Below are positions 22,222 to 29,492 of a DNA stretch of 32,642 nt, piece by piece. The notes under the pieces are model-generated. The model saw only the letters and a program-made list of their open reading frames with translations. It ran no database searches and was not told the origin of the DNA. The stretch covers positions 1-32,642 of the forward strand of contig CAJPKE010000005.1 in the NCBI GenBank assembly GCA_905370345.1. Reading direction: 5' to 3'. The position numbers and the translations under genes are program-made. Source of the stretch: Candidatus Saccharibacteria bacterium UBA6209 (GTDB lineage: Bacteria > Patescibacteriota > Saccharimonadia > Saccharimonadales > Saccharimonadaceae). Positions within the stretch are counted from its first letter, which is position 1; each line of letters starts with the position of its first letter.

Positions 22222-23673
22222 CTACTCCACAATATTTATCTTAGCGAGGTCTAATCTAGTTTGCTTTTTCATCCAAATCATTGCCAAAATTAGCGCCACA
22301 TATAAAACCGCACACTGCCACAGATTGATACTAACTTCCATTTGAGCCCATTCAAATCCAGCCGTCCAATTGGTGACTTGAATCATATAGCCAAGTAGCC
22401 ACGTCGTCGGAATTGCAATCAACACACCAATTATCGGCACAAAAACCAGTACACCCGACATAAACGTCAGCAGCATCGCTAGCGGCACAAACGGTAAAAT
22501 CAACATATTCGCAATTAGCGCCACATTACTAATAACCCCAAAACTCATCATAAGTAGCGGCAATGTCATAATTTGCGCCGACAAAGTTTCAATTAAAATC
22601 TGTCGAAACGCGCCCGGCTCTTTATTACCAAAAAAGTAAGAATGAAGAAGTGGCGCTAACATAATTACGCCCGCAAACGAAGCAAAACTTAATTGCCAGC
22701 CCAAATCACCCCAACCAAATTGCGGATTTATCAATAGCGTAATTGCCGCCGACACAGGAAGCAGAACTAGCGGATGAATTGTCCGACCATAATACCACGC
22801 CGCCAGACTCAGTCCCGCCACCAAACCAGCCCTCGACATACTGGGGCTTAATCCAGTCACCGCCATAAAACCAATTATCATAACAGCCGCGCTGAGCATC
22901 GCTAAATATTTTGATCGCTTGGCAAATAATCGTCGCGCTAAACGAACTAAAATTGTTAAATTATAGCCGCTCGCCACCACGATATGTGTTAGTCCAGCAA
23001 TTTTCAAATTGTCACTTAATTCAGCTGGCATAGCACGTCGCAAGCCCAATAAAAATCCCAGCCCTAGCGCAGATTCAGACTCTGGAACGTGAGTACGAAC
23101 TCGCCCGGCAAACCAATCACGAACTCCCACTGCCACATCACCCGGAACGGGTCTTTCGGCACTAATAATTTTCGCCCGATATATGCTTGCTGAAAAAGCC
23201 CCAAATCCCGCCGTCATTTTACCCTTAACCTTCACAATATCGCTACGCTTAATTGAGTTTTTATCTGGCGTCGTCACCCAAATTTGTCCCGACAATTTTT
23301 CATTATTCATCCGCAAATTGCCCAATCTAAGAACCGTTTGACTATTTTTATCGAGATCAGGATCCTCCAAAACTTGGCCTTGGATAATTGCGATTTTTCC
23401 GATTAACGAATCATAAACCTCCACGCCTTTTCTGCCGATTTCACCGCGCCAAAGACCAATCAAAACTCCAGAAATAATTGCTAAAATCACAAAAAATCGC
23501 CAGCGCCAAATTGCCACGATTACAAAAATAGCCAGCCCGACCAATAAAAATAATGGATTCGCCGCAAACGACCGCGGTATGTAATGGATGGAAATTACGC
23601 CAATTGTCAAACCGAGACACCACACCGCCACCAACCAAGAAATATGCAACTTCTCAAATAGCCAACTATTCAT
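22222..23673 (-). CDS. comEC: ComEC/Rec2-family DNA-uptake channel, short form
   Basis: This polytopic membrane protein of 483 aa has N-terminal helices (about 10-80), a soluble OB-like part of the DUF4131 type (about 85-175, with IAIIQGQVLEDPDLDKNSQTVLRLGNL), and the Competence domain. Typical motifs in the latter are GFLLGLRRAMPAELSDNLKIAGLTHIVVASGYNLTILV and SPSMSRAGLVAGLSL. The protein forms the channel that carries single-stranded DNA across the membrane in natural transformation. The C-terminal metallo-beta-lactamase-like nuclease domain of longer ComEC proteins is missing; the frame ends shortly after the last helix. A TATACT box lies 6 nt before the ATG, so it is probably leaderless. 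Confidence 0.9.
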   Translation of the reverse strand: MNSWLFEKLHISWLVAVWCLGLTIGVISIHYIPRSFAANPLFLLVGLAIFVIVAIWRWRFFVILAIISGVLIGLWRGEIGRKGVEVYDSLIGKIAIIQGQVLEDPDLDKNSQTVLRLGNLRMNNEKLSGQIWVTTPDKNSIKRSDIVKVKGKMTAGFGAFSASIYRAKIISAERPVPGDVAVGVRDWFAGRVRTHVPESESALGLGFLLGLRRAMPAELSDNLKIAGLTHIVVASGYNLTILVRLARRLFAKRSKYLAMLSAAVMIIGFMAVTGLSPSMSRAGLVAGLSLAAWYYGRTIHPLVLLPVSAAITLLINPQFGWGDLGWQLSFASFAGVIMLAPLLHSYFFGNKEPGAFRQILIETLSAQIMTLPLLMMSFGVISNVALIANMLILPFVPLAMLLTFMSGVLVFVPIIGVLIAIPTTWLLGYMIQVTNWTAGFEWAQMEVSINLWQCAVLYVALILAMIWMKKQTRLDLAKINIVE

Positions 23674-23679
23674 ACTTAA

Positions 23680-23685
23680 AGTATA
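23680..23685 (-). promoter_or_regulatory. -10 box of comEC (leaderless)
   Basis: TATACT on the - strand is followed by 6 nt and the ATG at 23673. It lies directly downstream of the tRNA-Lys terminator, so read-through from the tRNA is limited. Confidence 0.52.
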
Positions 23686-23702
23686 TCTGGATCTAAAGCC
23701 AT

Positions 23703-23726
23703 AAAAAAGACTCCGCCAAGGGAGTC
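23703..23726 (-). terminator. Intrinsic terminator of tRNA-Lys
   Basis: On the - strand GACTCC pairs with GGAGTC (23726-23721 with 23714-23709) around a 6-nt loop, followed by six T. It lies 12 bases after the tRNA CCA end. Confidence 0.85.
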
Positions 23727-23737
23727 GATTTCAAATT

Positions 23738-23814
23738 TGGAGGGTCCACCGGGGCTTGAACCCGGGACACCCTGCTTAAAAGGCAGGTGCTCTAACCAGC
23801 TGAGCTATGGACCC
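23738..23814 (-). tRNA. tRNA-Lys (anticodon TTT)
   Basis: A full cloverleaf reads on the - strand. The acceptor GGGTCCA pairs with TGGACCC. The D arm is GCTC/GAGC, the anticodon stem CCTGC/GCAGG with loop CTTTTAA (anticodon TTT), and the T stem CCGGG/CCCGG. The CCA end is encoded. The discriminator base is T (U73), where lysine tRNAs mostly have A or G. Confidence 0.95.
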
Positions 23815-23836
23815 ATTCGGAATATCCGCTTTCTTC

Positions 23837-23865
23837 ATCCTAGCACAAACCAACACAAAGGTCAA
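23837..23865 (-). promoter_or_regulatory. Promoter of tRNA-Lys
   Basis: This is a textbook sigma-70 arrangement on the - strand: -35 TTGACC (23865-23860), a 17-nt spacer, TGC-extended -10 TAGGAT (23842-23837), and a start about 15 nt before the tRNA. The -35 overlaps the stop region of the preceding membrane-protein gene. Confidence 0.8.
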
Positions 23866-24341
23866 TGCTTAGCGAGTTTATGTCCGCCAGTATGTAGTGA
23901 AAAAATGTCAATTAGACCGCACACCAGACCAAACGTAGCCACATACCGCCAATTATTCGCGAAAATCTTATACAGCTCCAGCGCCTGTCCGTCTAGTGAT
24001 ATATATTTTCCCAGAGGAACCACCAATAGCGCTGCTGTCAAAAACGCGATTCCCACCGCCGAGACAATTCTCTCATGTTTTTTCTGATATCTAGGTCCGC
24101 TTAGAAGAAGCATAATTAGCGGAACCAACGTTAAGACTAATCCCGAAATTACACCATTTGGCAATAAACCAGTTTCCAATTTCAAGCCGTCCAGCACCCC
24201 TGTCAGCCAGTTGCCCCACCATTCTGATAGTAAAAATCCCGTCGCCAACGCCAATGCCAATGGGCCGAATCTTCGAGATGAAACAAATGCAACCGCAAAA
24301 ACCGTTACTAAAATTACTCCAAATAGAATTATTACGCTCAT
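23862..24341 (-). CDS. Small polytopic membrane protein, unknown function
   Basis: This is a 159-aa protein with four to five hydrophobic segments. They lie at about 1-20 (VIILFGVILVTVFAVAFV), 25-40, 60-80 (GVISGLVLTLVPLIMLLLSG), 92-110 and 130-148. The conserved-looking features I can point to are EWWGNWLTG between the second and third segments and the RYQKKHER basic loop. The overall shape recalls CvpA-like proteins, but I cannot confirm this. Its start overlaps the stop of the DUF192 gene (ATGA), so both are translated together. Function is not known. Confidence 0.75.
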   Translation of the reverse strand: MSVIILFGVILVTVFAVAFVSSRRFGPLALALATGFLLSEWWGNWLTGVLDGLKLETGLLPNGVISGLVLTLVPLIMLLLSGPRYQKKHERIVSAVGIAFLTAALLVVPLGKYISLDGQALELYKIFANNWRYVATFGLVCGLIDIFSLHTGGHKLAKH

Positions 24342-24829
24342 TTATTTTCCTCCAAATCAAATTTTACCTGTGACCCAACTGTAGCGCTCGCCTGCTTAGC
24401 AACTCCTGCCTTCACCTCCAACACGTACTTTGCCGGAACCGGTGGCGCATATTTTTCATGCGGCTCAGCGTCCGGCTTGACGTTATGTTTTACATAGACA
24501 ACGCGCTTTTTATCATTGATCCAAATCATATCAACCGAAAATTTCATATCTTTCATCCACATTTTATGACGATCGTTATGATCAAAGACGAACAGCATAG
24601 CATAATTCTCATCAATTCCCAGCCTTCCAGACAGACCTTTCTGCTGCGATTCTTCGTCATTAGCAATTTCCGCCTGAAGCATCGTCTTATTCAGGTAAAT
24701 CATTTCCGTTTTTGGCGAAACCGTTCGAAAAGCATAAAAAATCGCCCCACCAATAACCATCAGCATTCCGCAGATAAATATCCATTTGATGACAGTTTGA
24801 GTTACTGTCGAGTGACGAGGCTCGTCCAT
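24338..24829 (-). CDS. DUF192 family membrane-anchored protein
   Basis: This is a 163-aa protein with a membrane helix at about residues 12-31 and an extracellular DUF192 domain. Visible family features are LQAEIANDEESQQKGLSGR (the KGLSGR motif near 60-65), MLFVF, HKMWMKDMKFSVDMIWINDKKRVVYVKHNVKPD, and the C-terminal YVLEVKAG. The function of DUF192 is unknown. It overlaps the next gene by 4 bases (ATGA). A TATAAT box lies exactly 6 nt before its ATG, so it is predicted to be leaderless. Confidence 0.88.
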   Translation of the reverse strand: MDEPRHSTVTQTVIKWIFICGMLMVIGGAIFYAFRTVSPKTEMIYLNKTMLQAEIANDEESQQKGLSGRLGIDENYAMLFVFDHNDRHKMWMKDMKFSVDMIWINDKKRVVYVKHNVKPDAEPHEKYAPPVPAKYVLEVKAGVAKQASATVGSQVKFDLEENK

Positions 24830-24835
24830 AAACCT

Positions 24836-24841
24836 ATTATA
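24836..24841 (-). promoter_or_regulatory. Extended -10 of the DUF192 gene (leaderless)
   Basis: TGT-TATAAT on the - strand is followed by 6 nt and then the ATG at 24829. It separates this pair from the rimK-like unit upstream. Confidence 0.62.
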
Positions 24842-24853
24842 ACAAGTTTATGC

Positions 24854-25771
24854 TTAAGCGCCGATTTTATCTTTTTTATTACCACGCTTGGCGTTTCGAT
24901 CGATGTATTCGATTATCTTTCCCGCAACATTACGGCGAGTAATTTTCTCAATTCCAAATCCTGGACTAGCATTAACCTCCAGCACCAAAGCTCCACGACT
25001 TGATCTCATGAAGTCGACTCCAGCAACCGTTAATCCCATTGCCTTAGCGGCTTTCACGCACATTTTACGCTCGGAATCTGTCAATTTTATACTGGTTCCT
25101 TCGCCGCCCTTGTGTAAATTACTGCGGAAATCATCGTCCAAACTCTGACGTTTCATGCTAGCCACCACTTGACTACCAACCACAAACGCACGAATATCGA
25201 CACCAGCCGACTCTCTAATAAACTCCTGAAGTAGCACGTTCGTGCCGTCCGAGTTGGTCAAATAGAATGCCTGCAGAACAGACTTGGCAGCCTTTTTAGT
25301 CTCCGCCAGAACCACGCCATTTCCGTGCGTGCCGCGCGCTAACTTAATAATCGCCGGCATACCACCAATCTCTTCAATGAGTGAATCAATGTCAGTCGCG
25401 TTTCGAGAAAAGACCGTCTTTGGAATCGACACTCCCGCTTTAACTAATAACTGCGTTGAGCGCAACTTGTCTCGTGCCCTAGTAATTGCAATTGAACGGT
25501 TCATAAAAAATGCCTTCGGATGCATCATCTCCAATTGACGCAAAACCGCCGTGCCATACTTTGTCATGTGGCTCGCGATTCGCGGAATCACCACGTCAAA
25601 TTCACCAATTTCCTTACCCTTGTAAATAACCGTCGGATGCTTTTCGTCAATTGAAACGTAGCAGTTTTTATACTTAATAACCTTGACTTGATGACCACGC
25701 TTTTCAGCCTCTTCTTTCAGGCGAAGTGTCGAATAATTAATGTTGCCGTTAGATAAGATTGCAATTCGCAT
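24854..25771 (-). CDS. RimK-like ATP-grasp ligase
   Basis: This is an ATP-grasp enzyme of 305 aa resembling RimK, which adds glutamate to the C-terminus of ribosomal protein S6. The N-terminal pre-ATP-grasp part (MRIAILSNGNINYSTLRLKEEA) is followed by FDVVIPRIASHMTKYGTAVLRQLEMM and RARDKLRSTQLL. The glycine loop GTHGNGVVLAE lies near 150, and QEFIRESAGVDIRAFVVG follows. The metal-binding end LEVNASPGFGIEKIT is near 272-286. The substrate here is unknown. It overlaps by one base (TAATG) with the upstream gene for a RimK-associated protease, a known partnership, which makes the RimK assignment more likely. Confidence 0.88.
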   Translation of the reverse strand: MRIAILSNGNINYSTLRLKEEAEKRGHQVKVIKYKNCYVSIDEKHPTVIYKGKEIGEFDVVIPRIASHMTKYGTAVLRQLEMMHPKAFFMNRSIAITRARDKLRSTQLLVKAGVSIPKTVFSRNATDIDSLIEEIGGMPAIIKLARGTHGNGVVLAETKKAAKSVLQAFYLTNSDGTNVLLQEFIRESAGVDIRAFVVGSQVVASMKRQSLDDDFRSNLHKGGEGTSIKLTDSERKMCVKAAKAMGLTVAGVDFMRSSRGALVLEVNASPGFGIEKITRRNVAGKIIEYIDRNAKRGNKKDKIGA

Positions 25772-26277
25772 TATTTTTCTTCACCTTTCTGATGATATTT
25801 TTTATAAAATTCGTATGGATTCAATTTTACTTCTTCATTAAGACTAGCAGTTGCGGACGGTTTTTTTCTGCGAACATTTTTCCTTGATACGTCTACTAGG
25901 AATTTTCCAGAAATCGATCGCCTTCCGATTAACACCGGAAATTCATTTTTTGATCGATCAGACAAATTCATTAACATTTTAATTTTTCGCCCACCAAGCT
26001 TTACCCAAAAGTGCGTTCGATAACGGATCTGCTCCTGACCCATTGCGGAGCGCACTCTGGCTACAGAATAATCAGTTCTCTTAAATATCTTACCGTCGTA
26101 ATACGACGAACCTTCGCCAAACAGAGAAAATTTCAACACTCCATCTTTATCAATGTGAATATTACTCGCCCAAACTGCACTGGAATCGGCGCCCGTATCA
26201 ATTTTAGCTGGGACTTTTTGCGCTCGCTCGCCGAAGTTCACAAACTCGGTTGACCCAATAATGGCTTTTTCTTTCAT
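25771..26277 (-). CDS. RimK-associated retropepsin-like protein (PF05618 type)
   Basis: This is a 168-aa protein beginning KAIIGSTEFVNFGERAQKVPAKIDTGADSSAVWA. The DTGA motif at residues 27-30 is the retropepsin-like active-site signature of the family annotated as putative ATP-dependent zinc protease. Family members encoded next to rimK are called RimB and are thought to remove added glutamates. The domain continues to about residue 135, and a basic tail (RKNVRRKKPSA) follows. Translation is coupled to the rimK-like gene by TAATG. A CATAAT box with upstream TGC lies 8 nt before the ATG, giving a leader of about 2 nt. Confidence 0.85.
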   Translation of the reverse strand: MKEKAIIGSTEFVNFGERAQKVPAKIDTGADSSAVWASNIHIDKDGVLKFSLFGEGSSYYDGKIFKRTDYSVARVRSAMGQEQIRYRTHFWVKLGGRKIKMLMNLSDRSKNEFPVLIGRRSISGKFLVDVSRKNVRRKKPSATASLNEEVKLNPYEFYKKYHQKGEEK

Positions 26278-26300
26278 ACGTCAATATTATGGCATAAAAA

Positions 26301-29300
26301 CTATCTTTTTGCAATATCTTGCCTTTTACTTCTTTGAGCTCTCGCTACCACAATTGTCACCGCTACAATGATAGATATACCAGCCAAAATAGCTAATACA
26401 TAAGTGTATCCCGACAATAGATATATTAAAGCTAATGTCACACATACAGCACCCCAGGTCGTAATTAGTCGTTTGTTAAGCGCCAACCCCACGACAACCA
26501 TCAATGAATGCTCTATTAGGAATAATATTTCCATAACATCGTCTCCTGCAAGCGCCAGAACGAGAGTTGGCAGACTAAGCGCAGAGAGAGCTAGTACTAG
26601 ATGTGCTGTCGTAGACTTATGAATATATCCCAACCAACGCCACGACATCACCGCTCCCGAAAGAATTGCCGCTGACCACAAATATGGTATTGTGATAGCG
26701 TGAGCGGGTAAGGCTAGGTTTTTAATAGTAAATAAAACGCCGTACAAAATCAGGAGCACGCCTGAATCAAAATGCAAAATACTCTTTTTGGGGACACCTT
26801 CGAGTATCAAGGCTGTACCATTAATTATCCACACTAGCGCCGCCAGAATCACTGACGCCACAGTAGCGCTAACTGGTGTAGCAATAGACAACAAGACTAC
26901 CGACCAGCCGATGGCGCTATAGAATGAAGAGTAATACCAACGACTCGACATCTTTCTGATTCGCGCAGCAATAGCCAAGCCGTAAAACACCGCAAAAACA
27001 ACCAGGGCAACGACTGACATAAATTCGAGTGGAATAGTAAACCATTGAGCTATAAGGCAAAGTAACAACACTAGACTCGGGTGTGCAGCCATTGTCATTA
27101 TTCGCCAATCTCGTTTAGCAAGTACCGTCATATAAAGAGCTACTGTAGTTGCTAGCCATCCCAATATCTTGAACGACAAATCATATATCGCCAGTAGATT
27201 AATTATTGGAAGCACTATCACTGGAACTGTAGCAGCACACAGCGTCATATCACCAATAATTGACGATTGTCTATTCATTCGCAACAGCCAGTACAAAGAC
27301 CCAAAACCAACTAGACTCACCCATGCAACAATTGCGAGATTGTCATTAAACGGTATATTCAACCAATGCAGAGATAATAAAACAAAGATGATTGTCATAA
27401 AATATGCACCACCCAAATAAACCTCTCTACGACATCGGTAAAATGCATAGTATAGCGACACCACTAGCGGTAACCAAACTATCGGATGAATTGACGACAA
27501 CACAACAACGATAGCTACGCCAATAATAGAATATAGAAACAACTCACGACTTTTGACAGCTGCATTGTCATGACGATGATAAAGCCATTCTACTATTAAT
27601 AACGACGACACATTTATCCACGCCATTAAAATAGAGACGTTTTCACTAGACACCGCAAAACCTAAAGCTAGCAAAAATACTGACAACATTAAAGAGGTGT
27701 GGACTCCAACTACAAACTCGTAAACTTTTTCGCGCCATACAGCCACACTCATAATGCCAGCGCCGATAGCTATCGCGCCCGATAGACACATCAGGGCTTC
27801 CTCTGTCGCATAAGTGGCTATCATCGCTGAAGTAGACATTGCCATTAATAGCCAAGTTGACGCAGCGCCATACACTAAAGCAGCCTGACTTTTACTAATA
27901 TTCGGACGCTTCAAAATTAGCAATCGGCAAATAACTGGCAGTGACGTCATGAATAGAAAAATTAGATACTGCACGCGTTGTGCTATAGCTATATCAATAT
28001 TGAATAGTGTTATACCAATCGGCACCAATAGAATCCCAGATATCACAACCATAGCACCGAAGCGGACACGACGTAACAAAAAAAGGATTGCAAGACTAGT
28101 CGCTGAGATAACACCAATAAAGGTAAAAGCAACCGTCATTCGTAGCGAATCTCCAGAACCGATCACGCCAAACAGAGCACTTAATGACACAGCAAAACTA
28201 ACCCACAATACTATTTCATGATGTCTATCGTACTGTTTCTGAATGTACATTGATATAGCGGACCAGATTATATTTCCAAGTGCCACTAACCCTAGAATCA
28301 CGCTTACAACCAACTGATTATCGTCAGATAAATACATTGCGAAACTAGTAGCCATCACCATTAACAATAAGCGAGCTGTTGTCAATTCATAAGTACGCAT
28401 CTTTTTAGACTTCTCAACAAGAGCAATCGTAAAGTAATATGCAACGCTAGCAAATAACAGTACGCTAATATCTAATGTACCCATATATGCCGACGAGCTA
28501 AGCGCGATAAACATCGTCATCGGCACGATAAACGGATTCACAACGTTTAGCGGTTCGACGAACTGACGAGGAAAGCGACTAGAAAAATACGCAGCCACAG
28601 TCATCAAACATCCAAATAGCAGCATTACAACGTAATACCAGACCAGCTGCGCATGCACAACAGCCGGCAAACTAGTCGTCATCGTAAACATCGATAGTAG
28701 CGATACATAAGCAAGAGGTCTACTATTCAATCTCACAGTAGCATCAACACACAAAACAGCACCAATTACAGAAGTAATAAGCCAGCACCACGCGGGGTCA
28801 ATACCTAAAAGTAAATTCATAGTCCAGCCGCCAATTGGCACAGCAGCCAAGGCTGTACCAATAAGCGCTGTCGACGCAGATTTCAATATTGGCAAGCGAG
28901 CATACAATAACTGACAAATAATATAATAAATAAAAATAAACAGCCACACCAAGCTGAACCTAAGTTGGATAGATAGATTAATTGCCTGAGCCAGAAGCAA
29001 TATCCCCGCAGTCAGAAGTAGCGATGCCGTATATAGCGCTACATTGATGGTAGTTTGACGATTTTTCTCTTTCTCTTTATTGCCAACTGACGGTACCCGC
29101 TCAGAGATTTGCACCTCTTTAGCAGAAATATTCACATTTTCTTCAATCGGTACAACATCGGTAGGTGGCGTAACGTCAGGCTCTTGCTCTTCGCCACCAA
29201 TTAGCACAAGTTCACTAAACTGCGGAACTGCCTTTTGATTCTCGGTAATAAGCCTCACTTGACCGTTGTCATTCTCAATTTTGGCGTATCCATTTTGTGC

Positions 29301-29432
29301 ATCACGCACGCCATCCCAATATCCCTGCCGATAATCTTCGGAATAATTAGACGGCTGGTTATTACCTCTCTGTAATAATTTTATTAGCTTAATCACTACA
29401 ATAATAACTATTATCAGAAAAATTAATCCCAT
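26301..29432 (-). CDS. Very large polytopic membrane protein, unknown function
   Basis: This is a 1043-aa protein and the largest gene here. A first membrane helix (residues 1-19, MGLIFLIIVIIVVIKLIKLL) is followed by about 100 soluble residues with YRQGYWDGVRDAQNGYA and an acidic stretch. More than twenty closely spaced hydrophobic segments then run to a short basic C-terminus (RAQRSKRQDIAKR). I see no catalytic motif. The even alternation of helices and short loops resembles large uncharacterised membrane proteins of actinobacteria and Patescibacteria with DUF2157/SCO7613-like annotation, but I cannot confirm a family. It has a TATACT box, a leader of about 21 nt with an AGAGGGA ribosome site, and is probably monocistronic. 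Confidence 0.8.
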   Translation of the reverse strand: MGLIFLIIVIIVVIKLIKLLQRGNNQPSNYSEDYRQGYWDGVRDAQNGYAKIENDNGQVRLITENQKAVPQFSELVLIGGEEQEPDVTPPTDVVPIEENVNISAKEVQISERVPSVGNKEKEKNRQTTINVALYTASLLLTAGILLLAQAINLSIQLRFSLVWLFIFIYYIICQLLYARLPILKSASTALIGTALAAVPIGGWTMNLLLGIDPAWCWLITSVIGAVLCVDATVRLNSRPLAYVSLLSMFTMTTSLPAVVHAQLVWYYVVMLLFGCLMTVAAYFSSRFPRQFVEPLNVVNPFIVPMTMFIALSSSAYMGTLDISVLLFASVAYYFTIALVEKSKKMRTYELTTARLLLMVMATSFAMYLSDDNQLVVSVILGLVALGNIIWSAISMYIQKQYDRHHEIVLWVSFAVSLSALFGVIGSGDSLRMTVAFTFIGVISATSLAILFLLRRVRFGAMVVISGILLVPIGITLFNIDIAIAQRVQYLIFLFMTSLPVICRLLILKRPNISKSQAALVYGAASTWLLMAMSTSAMIATYATEEALMCLSGAIAIGAGIMSVAVWREKVYEFVVGVHTSLMLSVFLLALGFAVSSENVSILMAWINVSSLLIVEWLYHRHDNAAVKSRELFLYSIIGVAIVVVLSSIHPIVWLPLVVSLYYAFYRCRREVYLGGAYFMTIIFVLLSLHWLNIPFNDNLAIVAWVSLVGFGSLYWLLRMNRQSSIIGDMTLCAATVPVIVLPIINLLAIYDLSFKILGWLATTVALYMTVLAKRDWRIMTMAAHPSLVLLLCLIAQWFTIPLEFMSVVALVVFAVFYGLAIAARIRKMSSRWYYSSFYSAIGWSVVLLSIATPVSATVASVILAALVWIINGTALILEGVPKKSILHFDSGVLLILYGVLFTIKNLALPAHAITIPYLWSAAILSGAVMSWRWLGYIHKSTTAHLVLALSALSLPTLVLALAGDDVMEILFLIEHSLMVVVGLALNKRLITTWGAVCVTLALIYLLSGYTYVLAILAGISIIVAVTIVVARAQRSKRQDIAKR

Positions 29433-29459
29433 GCCTTCAATCCCTCTTATGTTAGCTTC

Positions 29460-29465
29460 AGTATA
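29460..29465 (-). promoter_or_regulatory. -10 box of the large membrane-protein gene
   Basis: TATACT on the - strand predicts a leader of about 21 nt with AGAGGGA (29447-29441) 8 nt before the ATG. It lies in the 60-base gap after dnaJ. Confidence 0.5.
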
Positions 29466-29492
29466 ACACAGGATTTTTTCTCGACAAATATA

